Positions 1 to 8,884 of a stretch of 64,000 bases of DNA are shown here, in pieces. The stretch lies in NCBI GenBank assembly GCA_016716605.1, contig JADJWA010000001.1, forward strand, positions 62,001-126,000, written 5' to 3'. The notes under the pieces were generated by a model. It was not told where the DNA came from and did not search any database. It saw nothing but the letters and a program-made list of their open reading frames with translations. Origin of the DNA: Flavobacteriales bacterium. GTDB taxonomy: Bacteria > Bacteroidota > Bacteroidia > Flavobacteriales_F > PHOS-HE28. The position numbers and the translations under genes are program-made. Numbering within the stretch: position 1 is the first letter of the stretch; each line of letters opens with the position of its first letter.

Positions 1-523
1 CCGCGAGGGCGGCGCTGTAATCGCTCACAAGGCCATCGTAAATAACCAAATGCTTGATGCGTTCTGGGTGCAATTCGGCCAAGCGCGCCGCGACCCCGCC
101 GCCGTAGCTGTTGCCGACCACTGGGATTGGGTCTTTCACGCCGAGGCTGTCGAGCAGGAGGATCACATGCGCCACTTGGTCATCGATGCTGCGTCCCCCA
201 TGGGCGGTATCCCACTTCGTGCTCAGGCCATGGCTGAGCAGATCCGGCAGGATGCAGTCGTAGTCCTTGCGAAGCAGCTTGGCCGTCTTGCTCCATTGAA
301 GAGCGCCGGTTCCTGTGTACCCGTGAAGCAGCAGGAGCTTGGGCTTTCCGGTGTCGCGGTGCCACGCGAAACGCGGCCCCTCAGGCGTAGCAAGGGTCCG
401 AGCCTCGTAGTCATTGCGCTCCAATCGCTTATCGCAGGAGCGGCCATGCATACGAGCGAGGTTGCAGGAGGAGAGCCCAATGACTAAGAGGAGAAGGAAG
501 ATCAAGTTCACTGCACGCTGCAT
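1..523 (-). CDS. Alpha/beta hydrolase lipoprotein, C-terminus beyond window
   Basis: The reading frame is open from an ATG at 523 to the left edge, so the C-terminal part is missing. The first 20 residues are a lipoprotein signal ending in the lipobox LSSC, so the protein is probably anchored on the periplasmic side of a membrane. After it come the oxyanion-hole type motif LLLHGYTG and the nucleophile elbow GNSYGGG, whose serine is the expected catalytic residue of the alpha/beta hydrolase fold. The substrate cannot be told; the family includes esterases and C-C hydrolases. The start lies 2 bases past the true stop of the upstream DUF5916 gene, so the two are probably cotranscribed, and GGTGAGG just before the ATG resembles a ribosome binding site. 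Confidence 0.85.
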   Translation of the reverse strand, partial: MQRAVNLIFLLLLVIGLSSCNLARMHGRSCDKRLERNDYEARTLATPEGPRFAWHRDTGKPKLLLLHGYTGTGALQWSKTAKLLRKDYDCILPDLLSHGLSTKWDTAHGGRSIDDQVAHVILLLDSLGVKDPIPVVGNSYGGGVAARLAELHPERIKHLVIYDGLVSDYSAALA

Positions 524-525
524 CC

Positions 526-2975
526 TCACCTGCGTGCCCTCCGCTTGCTCAATACGCTCCCCGCATCCAGGAACCAGATCGCCTTGAGCGAGAAACTGTT
601 GATGCCGGGAGATCGCCATGTGTTGTCGAGGTTCTCGAAGTAGTCCTGGCGCACGATGCCTTCGCGGACGAAGATGTTGTCTTTCCAGCCAGGGTGATCT
701 CGCTGCCGGGCGCGAAGTTCCAGCGCAGCCATACATCCACGGTGAACGCGTCGAAATCCACATCGTGCTTTGACGTGCCATCCTCGTAGCGGCCGTTGTA
801 CCCCGTGGCGGCCAGCTTGCCATCGAGCAGCAGCTCGTGGTATTCCACGTATTGCGCGCGGCTCCAATAGTGTCGCACATCAGCGTTGAGCGAAAGGGTG
901 TTGGTGAAGGTGTAGCTGCCTTCCAAGCTGAGCTCCGTGGTCCACTGGTCGCGGCGGCCCAGGATGATGTCATCGTCCGAGAAGGCCACCCATCCCACGT
1001 CCTCATCCTTGAACTCGTGGTAGCCGCCAAGGATGAAGAAGAGCTTGTCGTTGGGGCGTACCCGATTCTCCAGCACGACCCACATGTTCTTTCGGTCCCG
1101 CTCATAGAAGCGGCGATAGCCTCCGCGCAGGTCAACCGCATAAGGCAGGTTATAATTGGTGCTGATCCACGCTTCGTAGCGCACGTTGGTGGGGAACTCA
1201 TAGAGCCTGCCCGGCATGCGCGCCTCGAAGGGGTCGTAGGTGAGCACGGGTTCCGCGCGTATGCTGCCTCCGAAGGCATTGAAGCCGCGCAGCACGCGGA
1301 AGGTGTTCACCTCCATGGCGAGGTTGAAGAAGTGATCCGGGACGATCACGCGTGAGTATTCTCCATTGAATCCGATGCCCCAGCGCTGCCAAGGTGCCTT
1401 CGGCTTGTACTTCACGAAATTCAACTCAGGCTCCACGCTGCGGTAGTTCACCCACGGCCAGAATCCGAGGTCGTTCGGGTCGTACTCCGGCGAGAACTCC
1501 TCGTACGAGGTGCCGTAAGTGAGCGCGCCTCCGGTCTTGCCGATGCCGAGTTCGTAGGAGTAGCCGAGGTCACGGTCAAGCCCCGTTGCGAACTGCTGCG
1601 TGATGCGGCCCACCGCACCGCCTTGCAGCGTGCGCGCCTTGTTGTTCACCAGCAGGTCGAAGGCCGTGGTATTGGCATCGTAGGTATCACCATCGCGGAG
1701 CACGTTGGTGTTGATAAGGCTCGCGTAACCGTTGTTGGGCAATTGCTGATCGAGGACGATGACATTGTAGTTCGACAAGGGATCCGTGAGCACTTCGCGG
1801 GTGTTGCCCAAGCTGTCAGTGATGGTGCCGTAGGTGGCACGCGTCACTGTGTTCAGCAAGCCGATGCCCAGCCCTTTCGGGCCACGACCGCTGATCTTGG
1901 TGGCGTTGATGAGCTTGCTCACGCCGGGGTCGTCGGTGACGGTCTCGCCTTCTCGCAGCGATGCGTAGAGGTTGCCGCGCAACAGCGGCACCCCACCGAT
2001 CCTGCGGCTGTAGAAGACATCGCCCCGCTGGAAGAGCTCGGTGCCCTCGGTGAAGAACTGCCGGTTCTCGTTGAACTGCACCTCGAAGGGCGAGAGGTTG
2101 AGCACCACGTTATCGCTCACCACCTGGCCGAAGTCGGGGATCAAGGTCATGTCCAGCGTGTAGGCATCCGTCAAACCGAGCTTCACATCCATGCCGCCGT
2201 TGAAGGTGGTCGTCCAATCGCTCTCGTTCGGGTCATCTTGCGGGAAGTGCTGCGCATAGGCTGAAGCGTACGGAAGCAGCATCAGGCGCAGCGGCGGTTC
2301 GATCCCGCTGATGCCCGTGAGCACCCCGCATTGCCGCAGCCAGCCTTCCTTCAAGGGGTCGATCGGGTTCCAGAAGCTCTTCTCGCGCGTCCGTCCTACG
2401 AGACGCATGAATTGAACGCTCCACACGTGCTCCTTGGCCTTGGGAAAGCGGAAGGCCGAGTACGGGATGCTCATCTCCGCCACCCAGCCTTGCTCCGTGA
2501 TGCGCGCCGCGCTGTGCCAGACGGCATGCCAGTTCTCGTCCTCTTCCTCGTTGGCCACGATGGCATCGAACTGAACACCCGCCGCTGTGACAATGAACTC
2601 GAAGCCGTTGCGGCCGCTCTCATAGGGATCCAAGGTGATTCCGAACCAGTCGGTGATGCCGATCTGGTCGCGACCGCTGAGGCGCATCATCACACTATCG
2701 GGGTCATCGTAGAGAACTGCACTAATAAGGATGGCGTTGTCACTGTACAGCACGCGCACCTCGCTCCGGTAGTTGCTGGGCTCGTTGGGCCGCGGCTCGT
2801 TCTGCACGAATTCGGTGCCGATGGCCGCCGTGGCCCACGAGGGCTCATCGAGCACGCCATCCACCACGATGCGCTCCATGGCCCGAGCGGCCGTGAGATT
2901 CTTGCAGACCAGGGTGGTGTCCTGCGTGAAACCTGCTGAAGAAACGAGAAGAGCGATGAGGGCAGACAGGCGCAT
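526..2975 (-). CDS. DUF5916-type outer membrane protein, frameshifted near the 3' end
   Basis: A signal peptide of about 17 residues is followed by a family-9 carbohydrate-binding-like domain (VDGVLDEPSWATA at about residue 38; SIPYSAFRFP further on) and a long C-terminal beta-barrel with alternating aromatic strands. This is the architecture of DUF5916 proteins, outer-membrane proteins of unknown function common in Bacteroidota. The frame breaks near 685-692: upstream it reads FAPGSEITL, and the natural continuation WKDNIFVREGIVRQDYFE with a typical barrel end lies in the neighbouring frame, stopping at 526. A single missing base explains this. Read straight through, the ORF would instead end at 549 with a low-quality Ser/Arg-rich tail. 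A GACCTTCG -7 element lies 7 bases before the ATG. Confidence 0.85.
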
Positions 2976-3105
2976 CGAGGCACGAAGGTCGGGGCCACGG
3001 GTTGAACAGGTCAGTCCTCGTGAACCATCCGAAGCGGGATGGACCGTTTCGAACGAACGCGCCCCACGGTTTCCCGCAGGGCGCTCGGTCGGACTGCACT
3101 GAGAA

Positions 3106-5235
3106 CTACGCCGCCACTTCTTCCTCCTTATGGCTGCTCACCAGTTTATGCTGAAGCTCATTCGGCACGGGCTGGTAAGCGTGGAAGCGCTCGCTGTAAG
3201 TGCCGCGTCCTTGCGTAAGGCTGCGGAGCGTGGTGCTGTAGCGATCGAGTTCAGCCAGCGGCGTGAGCGCTCTGATGATCTGGTAGCGGCCGCTGCTGTC
3301 AACGCCCATCACGATGCTGCGGCGCCCTTGCAGGTCGGTCATCACATCGCCCATGAGGTCGGCGGGCACGCGCACCTCCAGTTCCTGGATGGGCTCCATC
3401 AGCTGCGGGTCGGCGTTGGTGAAGGCTTCGCGGAAAGCCTGCAAGCCCGCGATCTTGAAGCTGATGTCGTTGCTGTCCACCGGGTGCATCTTTCCGTCGT
3501 GCACGATCACGCGGATGTCGCGCGCGGGTGATCCGGTGAGCGGGCCGCGGTCCATCTTCTCCATCACGCCTTTGAGGATGCTCGGCATGAACTTGTTGTC
3601 GATCACACCGCCCACGATGCAGTTGTAGAAAACCAGCTTCCCGCCGGTGGGCAGTTCATGTTCCTCCTTGCTGCGCACGCTATGACCGGTGGGCTCGGGC
3701 ATGCCTTCGTACCAGGGCTCGATCTTCAGATGCACTTCGCCGAATTGGCCACTGCCGCCCGTCTGCTTCTTGTGGCGGTAGCTGGCGGCCGCGCTCTTGC
3801 GGATGGTCTCGCGGTACGGGATGCGCGGGCTGCTGAAGGCGCAATCGACCTTGTAGTGGTGGTTCAGCTTCCACTTGAGCATGTTCAAGTGCAATTCGCC
3901 CTGCGCTCCCACGAGCTGCTGCGCGGTCTCGCGGCTGTACGTGAGCACGATGGTGGGATCCTCCTTCTGGATCTCCACCAGCGCGGCGTGCAGCTTCTCC
4001 TCGAGCTTCTGATCGGTGGCTCTGATCACCTGGCGCAAGCGCGGTTCGGGGAAGGCGATAGGCTGCAGTTTGATGCTCTTGCCCGGGGCGTGCAGCGTAT
4101 GCGCGGTGGCGGTGTCCTTCAGCTTCATCGTCCCACCGATGTCACCGGCCACCAGCTTCTCCACCGGCTTGCGGTCCTTGCCGTCAACGATGAAGAGCTG
4201 GTTGATGCGCTCGGCGCTCCCGGTGTTGTCGTTCACCAGCTCCGTGCCCTCCTTCACTTCACCGCTCATGACCTTGAAGAGCGTGATGTGCCCTGCCTTC
4301 GGCTCGATCACGGTCTTGAAGGTGAAGAGCACGGCAGGCCCGTCGGCAACGCATTCCAGCCTTCCGCCTCCAACGAGCTCTTCAGCGGGCATCTCCAGCG
4401 CGGCAGGGGCCACGTTGTCGATGTAGCCCATCAGACGGCCGCTGCCCATGTTGCGCAGGGCGCTCAGGCAAAAGACCGGGAAGCAGGTGCGCTTCATCAT
4501 GCCCTGCTTCAATCCGATGCGCATCTCGTCCTCGTCGAGCTCGCCCTTCTCGAAGTAATGCTCCATCAGGGCCTCATCGTTCTCAGCCGCCCGCTCAACA
4601 AGCTCCTTGTGAAGGGCATTGGCCTTCTCGAGCTCATCGGCTGGAATGGCCTGCTTCTCGGGCCTTCCCCCGGCATCCTTGAAGACGTACATGGTCATCT
4701 TCAGCAGGTCGATGATGCGGTGGAAGCCATCGCCCTGCTCCACGGGATATTGCATCACCGTCACTGCGCTGCCGAAGTGCTCGTTCGCCTGCGCGACCGT
4801 GGCCTCGAAATCGGCGTTGGGGTGATCGAGCTGGTTCACGCCGATGATCACCGGGCGGTCGTAATGCGCGATGTGGTCCCACACCAGGTCGGTGCCCACC
4901 TCCACGCCGTGGTGCGCGTTGAGCAGCAGCACGCAGGTATCGGCCACCCGCAAGGCCGGAATGGTCTCGCCCACGAGATCATCAAGGCCGGGCGTATCGA
5001 CGATGTTGATCTTGTAGCCCTGCCACTCGGTATGCAGCACGGTGCTGTAAACGCTGCTTCCGCGCTCGTGCTCGAGCTCGTGGTAGTCGCTCACGGTGTT
5101 CTTGTCCTCGACCCGGCCGCGGCGTTGGATCAGACCCGCCTCGAAGAGCATGGTTTCGGCCAGCGTGGTCTTGCCGCATCCGTGGGATCCCAGCAGGACG
5201 ATGTTCTTGATATGCTTCGCATCGAAGGTTTTCAT
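3106..5235 (-). CDS. EF-G2-like translation elongation factor paralogue
   Basis: A 709-residue member of the EF-G family with the G domain, domain II, domain IV and EF-G C-terminal domain in normal order. G1 is GSHGCGKTT (residues 16-24). Switch II is DTPGLDD (80-86), where canonical EF-G has DTPGHVDF, so the catalytic histidine is replaced by Leu84. G4 is NQLD (134-137) instead of NKxD. These changes match the Bacteroides EF-G2 paralogue, reported to translocate ribosomes without GTPase activity and to matter during carbon limitation; the same role here is inference. The ATG at 5235 begins the conserved MKTFDAKHIKN. An in-frame start at 5292 would add 19 low-complexity residues. A possible -7 element TAATTTCA lies at 5351-5358. 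Confidence 0.9.
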   Translation of the reverse strand: MKTFDAKHIKNIVLLGSHGCGKTTLAETMLFEAGLIQRRGRVEDKNTVSDYHELEHERGSSVYSTVLHTEWQGYKINIVDTPGLDDLVGETIPALRVADTCVLLLNAHHGVEVGTDLVWDHIAHYDRPVIIGVNQLDHPNADFEATVAQANEHFGSAVTVMQYPVEQGDGFHRIIDLLKMTMYVFKDAGGRPEKQAIPADELEKANALHKELVERAAENDEALMEHYFEKGELDEDEMRIGLKQGMMKRTCFPVFCLSALRNMGSGRLMGYIDNVAPAALEMPAEELVGGGRLECVADGPAVLFTFKTVIEPKAGHITLFKVMSGEVKEGTELVNDNTGSAERINQLFIVDGKDRKPVEKLVAGDIGGTMKLKDTATAHTLHAPGKSIKLQPIAFPEPRLRQVIRATDQKLEEKLHAALVEIQKEDPTIVLTYSRETAQQLVGAQGELHLNMLKWKLNHHYKVDCAFSSPRIPYRETIRKSAAASYRHKKQTGGSGQFGEVHLKIEPWYEGMPEPTGHSVRSKEEHELPTGGKLVFYNCIVGGVIDNKFMPSILKGVMEKMDRGPLTGSPARDIRVIVHDGKMHPVDSNDISFKIAGLQAFREAFTNADPQLMEPIQELEVRVPADLMGDVMTDLQGRRSIVMGVDSSGRYQIIRALTPLAELDRYSTTLRSLTQGRGTYSERFHAYQPVPNELQHKLVSSHKEEEVAA

Positions 5236-5449
5236 GGCATGGAAGGGGTTTGGGGTGATTGGGTTTCTTCCGCCATTCGTGGAGGTCGCCAACTGATCCC
5301 ATCTCCAGCAGGAGCGGAGGGCACTCTTCAGCGACGCGCGAGGCTTGGGCTGAAATTAGCCGAAGCGCACGGACATTTCCAAGGCATTCCTCAGCCCCGA
5401 AGCGCGAAGGCCCGCCGAAGCGAGCCTTCCGAATGATCGGTTATGCCGG

Positions 5450-5653
5450 TCAGTTCAGTGATTCCATGGCCCGCCCGGCCTGCAGGCGCTTGAACCGCTC
5501 AACCACCTCATCGTAGTTGGCGGGCAGGTTCAATTCCTTCTGCGGACAGAAGGCCAAATCCGCGCTCTGCTGGTAACCGCTTGGTTCAGCGGGCTTCTGG
5601 TGCTCTGCCGGGGTGCCCTCGCCATTCGGCTGGGCTTCGCTCGCGTTCTGCAT
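5450..5653 (-). CDS. Small hypothetical protein, 67 residues
   Basis: A short ORF with no recognisable domain. It is hydrophilic, with a Pro/Glu/Gln-rich first half and a helical-looking second half (NYDEVVERFKRLQAG). Support for it being real: AAGGAAGG a few bases before the start region, and a good TACATTCG -7 element at 5718-5725 about 65 bases upstream. A GTG directly before the ATG is an alternative start. It could instead be the leader of the EF-G2-like gene that follows on the same strand. Confidence 0.5.
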   Translation of the reverse strand: MQNASEAQPNGEGTPAEHQKPAEPSGYQQSADLAFCPQKELNLPANYDEVVERFKRLQAGRAMESLN

Positions 5654-5717
5654 CACGGGTTCCTTCCTTTTAGCTCAGGGGAACACGCCGGGAGCGGACT
5701 TGTTCAGCGGAGCGGGG

Positions 5718-5725
5718 CGAATGTA
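5718..5725 (-). promoter_or_regulatory. Promoter -7 element for the small ORF
   Basis: On the minus strand this reads TACATTCG, matching the Bacteroidota TAnnTTTG-type -7 box, in the divergent gap before 5653. It could serve the small ORF alone or also the EF-G2-like gene. Confidence 0.45.
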
Positions 5726-5834
5726 TGGCGATGGCCTCCGCGTGTAAACAACCACTGTTCACGGATAAGCCCATCATGGGAATCCCGACATCGGGCGTGG
5801 GCCCATCTTTACCGCACCAACTCCCGCACCCATC

Positions 5835-6494
5835 ATGCGCAAGCTCCTGATCCTTTCCTTGCTGTCCTGCTCCCTTGGCTCCTACGCTCAATTCAACGAA
5901 GCGGGCCGCTTCCACGCCTCTATTGGCGGTGCCGTTGGCTTTCACGCCACGAGGTACTATCAGAAGTTCACCTTCAACTTCTTCGGGACGCCGGTCAACG
6001 TGGACACCACCTCCACTGACGGAGCCGCGACATTCACCTTGCCCATCGAGCTCGACTTCGGCGTCGCCAAGTTCATGAGCCTCGGTCTCTACCTGGAGCC
6101 CGGTTCTTATGTCGATTCCAGTGCAACGGAGAGCAACCGCCTCATGATGGCAGGCATCCAGCCGCGCTTCTACCTGCTGAACAAGGATCGCTTCGCATTG
6201 CTCGCCTCGCTCCAACTGGGCGTTGCCGGACTGAACATCGTGCGCACCGAGCCGGGCTACACCAGTGATGCGCGATACATGGGCTTCCAGTGGGGATTGG
6301 GCACTGGCATGGCGGTGGGCTTCGGCGACCATTTCGGGATGCGCTTCATGCTGCGCTATGTGAGCACCAGCATGCCGCTGCGGGCCATTGAGGAGAACGG
6401 CAGCAGCATCGACCTTGACAATTTCGAAGCGAAGCTGACCACCGGCGGCGTGCTCCTGCAGCTTTCCCTGTGCGTGCGTTTCGGAGGGAATTGA
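5835..6494 (+). CDS. Outer membrane beta-barrel protein
   Basis: A 219-residue protein with a signal peptide (MRKLLILSLLSCSLGSYAQ) followed by alternating hydrophobic strands and Gly/Phe/Tyr-rich turns typical of small 8-strand OmpA/OmpW-like barrels; a final strand (LQLSLCVRF) precedes a short GGN end. No substrate-specific motif is visible. It is divergent from the minus-strand genes before it and ends only 9 bases before the promoter of the riboswitch unit, so it is a separate transcription unit. Its function is unknown; a structural or porin-like role is the most that can be inferred. Confidence 0.75.
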   Translation: MRKLLILSLLSCSLGSYAQFNEAGRFHASIGGAVGFHATRYYQKFTFNFFGTPVNVDTTSTDGAATFTLPIELDFGVAKFMSLGLYLEPGSYVDSSATESNRLMMAGIQPRFYLLNKDRFALLASLQLGVAGLNIVRTEPGYTSDARYMGFQWGLGTGMAVGFGDHFGMRFMLRYVSTSMPLRAIEENGSSIDLDNFEAKLTTGGVLLQLSLCVRFGGN

Positions 6495-6502
6495 GCCGCG
6501 CC

Positions 6503-6510
6503 TACTTTCG
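6503..6510 (+). promoter_or_regulatory. Promoter of the riboswitch-controlled gene
   Basis: TACTTTCG matches the Bacteroidota -7 element, and TTTC at 6479-6482, 20 bases upstream, is a plausible -33 element. Transcription would begin around 6515, immediately before the aptamer. Confidence 0.6.
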
Positions 6511-6515
6511 GCCCC

Positions 6516-6672
6516 GCATTGCGGTTCCGCCCTACGGCGGATGAAAAGGGAATCCCGTGCGAACCGGGAGCTGTTCCCGCAGCTGTGAATCGCTGAGGTC
6601 CAGCGCGAATGCCACTCGGCAACGGGGAAGGCGCGATGGATGAGGGCGATGAGCCAGAAGACCTGCCGCACT
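6516..6672 (+). ncRNA. Cobalamin (AdoCbl-type) riboswitch
   Basis: The hallmark blocks of the cobalamin aptamer occur in order: AAAAGGGAA, then CCGTGCGAACCGGGAGC, then CTGTTCCCGCAGCTGTGA (the CCCGCAGCTGTGA core), then the B12-box region GCCACTCGGCAACGGGGAAG, and finally GAGCCAGAAGACCTGCCG closing the structure. The element lies about 120 bases before the ATG at 6791 on the same strand. No strong uridine-tailed terminator follows, so control of translation initiation is likelier, as is usual for this phylum. High cobalamin would be expected to repress the downstream secreted propeller protein. Confidence 0.93.
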
Positions 6673-6790
6673 GCCCAAGACAATGGCCCCGGGCAAGGGC
6701 GGGTTGGCTGGCGGTGGCCATCCTTCCGTTCCTGGGGTTTCACCATCACGAACGCCGCGCGGTGAACGCGGCAGCCAAATCCCAATTCCC

Positions 6791-8080
6791 ATGTACCGCT
6801 CTTTACTCTCAACAGCTGCGCTCGCAGCAAGCTTCTGGTGCCAGGCCCAAGGCCCCATGGTTCATCAGGTCCTCGTGCTCAGCGAAGGCTACTACGACTA
6901 CTTCGGCGGCGGCGGACAGCTGGTGCCGGTGACCTTGGGCAGCTACGACCCGGCTGCAGGAACCTATGCAACCGTCGCGACCATCAACGGGCCGCGCTTC
7001 GGCAGCGATGTGCTCGTTGATGAAGGCATCGTGTTCGTAGCGACCGACGATCGCGTGCTGCGCTTCGATGCGGATACCTATCAACCGCTCGGCGAAGCCC
7101 TGGTGGCTGGTGTGCGCAAGCTGGCCATCTGGGGCGATGCGCTGCTGATCACCCGCGGCGAGCTGGGCGGCCTCCCCCACTACTTCGAGGCCCGCGACAA
7201 GAGCACGCTTGATCTGCTCTGGACAATCGACCCCACCGATGGACTGACCATGAGTGCCGAGGATGTGATCGTGGTTGGCGACAAGGCATATCTGGCTGTG
7301 AACAACGCCTTCGACTGGAGCAACCTTGCGGGAAAAGTGGGTGTGGTGGACCTTGTAGCGCAGAGCTATGGCACCGAGATCGACCTGGGGCTGAACGGGC
7401 TGAACCCTGAGAAGCTCTTCGTGAAGGACGGCGACGTGCTCGCCTTCTGCAACAACGATTTCACGAGCAGCAGCATCAGCCGCGTAAGCGTTGATGGGAC
7501 CCCCGTGCTGCAGTACACCACGGTGGTAGCGGAGAATTCCGGCTGCGCTGCATCGGCGCTCGTGGAGGCCGAGGACAAGGTGTACTTCCTCGAGTACGCG
7601 CAGAATGAATTGGCGCGATTCGACCTGGCCACCGGCGCGGTGAGCGATACCCTGAGCGGCAGCCCGGCCATCTACGGCATCATCGAGGATCCGATCAACG
7701 GCGTGCTCTACGCCACCACCACCGATTTCTTCAGCGCCGGCGATTTCCATGTGCTCGGCCTCGATGGGCAGGTGACGGCTACTGTGCCCGCTGCCGTTTC
7801 CAGCGGGAATCTGGCACTGGATATCCGCTTGAGCACCGGTGTGCCTGAGCGCGATGCGGCGTCCATCACCGTATTCCCGAATCCAGCGGATCACGAGCTC
7901 TTCGTTCAAGCACCCCGCGCGGCCGCTTGGGTTGAAGTGCGCGATGCCGCAGGCCGCCTGGTACGGCGCGAAGTGATGATTCCCGGCGTGCAGCACCGGT
8001 TGATGGTGGACGGGATCGCGCCTGGCTTGTACACCGTTCAGGCGGAAGGTTCGAGCGCCTCGCGCTTCACCAAGCGCTGA
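6791..8080 (+). CDS. T9SS-exported YncE-like beta-propeller under B12 riboswitch control
   Basis: A 429-residue protein with a signal peptide (cleavage near CQAQ/GP), a body of about 330 residues made of beta-propeller-like repeats (for example VFVATDDRVLRFDADTYQP and VYFLEYAQNELARFDL), and a T9SS type A sorting domain from about residue 355 (ITVFPNPADHELFV ... GIAPGLYTVQAEG). It should be exported across the outer membrane and attached to or released from the surface. The cobalamin riboswitch upstream ties it to vitamin B12. In Bacteroides, the YncE-like propeller lipoprotein BtuG captures B12 at the surface and works with BtuB; this protein could be a T9SS-delivered analogue, which is inference. 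No btuB or btuF lies next to it. The ATG at 6791 is chosen because it starts the signal peptide; an earlier in-frame start lies just after the aptamer. Confidence 0.85.
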   Translation: MYRSLLSTAALAASFWCQAQGPMVHQVLVLSEGYYDYFGGGGQLVPVTLGSYDPAAGTYATVATINGPRFGSDVLVDEGIVFVATDDRVLRFDADTYQPLGEALVAGVRKLAIWGDALLITRGELGGLPHYFEARDKSTLDLLWTIDPTDGLTMSAEDVIVVGDKAYLAVNNAFDWSNLAGKVGVVDLVAQSYGTEIDLGLNGLNPEKLFVKDGDVLAFCNNDFTSSSISRVSVDGTPVLQYTTVVAENSGCAASALVEAEDKVYFLEYAQNELARFDLATGAVSDTLSGSPAIYGIIEDPINGVLYATTTDFFSAGDFHVLGLDGQVTATVPAAVSSGNLALDIRLSTGVPERDAASITVFPNPADHELFVQAPRAAAWVEVRDAAGRLVRREVMIPGVQHRLMVDGIAPGLYTVQAEGSSASRFTKR

Positions 8081-8094
8081 TCGGATCGGGCATC

Positions 8095-8102
8095 TACATT
8101 TG
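8095..8102 (+). promoter_or_regulatory. Promoter -7 element of tRNA-Thr
   Basis: TACATTTG is an exact TAnnTTTG match ending 12 bases before the first base of the tRNA. Confidence 0.7.
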
Positions 8103-8114
8103 CCGCCCGCATCA

Positions 8115-8189
8115 GCCTCCTTAGCTCAGCGGTAGAGCAGCTCATTCGTAATGAGCAGGTCGTCAGTTCAAATCTGACAGGAGGCTCCA
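8115..8189 (+). tRNA. tRNA-Thr (anticodon CGT)
   Basis: A complete 75-base cloverleaf. The acceptor stem GCCTCCT pairs with AGGAGGC. The anticodon arm is GCTCA-TTCGTAA-TGAGC, giving anticodon CGT, which reads ACG. The T-arm contains GTTCAAATC. The terminal CCA is encoded at 8187-8189. Confidence 0.97.
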
Positions 8190-8211
8190 AAGGGATCGCG
8201 CGAGCGGTCCC

Positions 8212-8524
8212 TTAACCGTTTCCCCTCCTTCGTGGCTGCTTCGATGGCCGCTCGATGACCTTCAACGCCTCGAACTTGGATTCCACGACCCACTTCCCAG
8301 CGGTATCGATGCATCCCCAACTGTAGCCCCGCTTGGCAGCTGCATAGCCGTTCTCGCCGAAACGGGAAGCAATGCTTGAATTTGGGTGGGATGACCATAT
8401 TATCCGAGTTGTCCACGTAACCCCAGAAATCGCTGCCGGCAGGCCGGGCCCGGGCGAGGAAGGTTTGGACTTACAAGCCCGTGCTGGGCAGCACGGCTGA
8501 ACATGCGAGGAGGAAATGCTTCAT
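8212..8524 (-). pseudogene. WG-repeat protein remnant
   Basis: Reading from the ATG at 8524 gives a signal-like start (MKHFLLACSAVLPSTGL) and then an in-frame TAA. The same frame resumes with DFWGYVDNSDNMVIPPKF, a typical WG-repeat unit. Near 8380 the frame shifts by one, and the next unit continues as FGENGYAAAKRGYSWGCID and ends at 8212. WG repeats (WGYID ... GK.VIPPKF) occur in secreted or peripheral proteins of unknown function. One stop and one frameshift in about 310 bases make this a decayed gene with roughly one and a half repeats left. Confidence 0.75.
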
Positions 8525-8884
8525 GGCCTATGTGGACTGGTGGAACGAAGAAACGCAGACTCACCGAACCATGCAATGACATGGCCCGATCGCAGGCTCG
8601 ACCGACTGGATTGCCGGGGGTGCCGAACCCATCCACTCATTCGCTGATGAATGAGCTCACCCTACCCCTCGACCCAAGCAGGCAGGGGCACATGGTCCGT
8701 ACGCAGGGACGCTGCGAAAACCACAACCCTGGAAAATAGGACCGCGAATCCCGGATGGCGAAGCGATCAAGTTCACCCATAGTGTGCTGCAAGATCCGGC
8801 AGGCGCCACTGGACTCATTGCGGTGAGGCACGGCTGGCCCCATTGGGCACGCACCGATCGACGCGCGCACATAGATTGGCGCTC
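8525..8884. other. Intergenic region without a supported gene
   Basis: The short ORFs here on both strands overlap each other, lack recognisable domains and have no good start context. The only element that can be supported is the TAGATTGG promoter-like box at 8872-8879 before the SRPBCC gene. The stretch may be decayed coding DNA next to the WG-repeat remnant. Confidence 0.5.

Noticed and set aside
3059..3084. Possible terminator after the EF-G2-like gene
   Set aside because: GCGCCC/GGGCGC pairs over only 6 bp with a 14-base loop and no T-tract.
3658..5436. 592-residue plus-strand ORF opposite the EF-G2-like gene
   Set aside because: It is the antisense of a clearly conserved gene, has His/Leu/Val-rich composition typical of G+C-rich shadow frames, and no domain.
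5670..6830. 386-residue minus-strand ORF
   Set aside because: It is antisense to the beta-barrel gene and to the cobalamin riboswitch; no domain.
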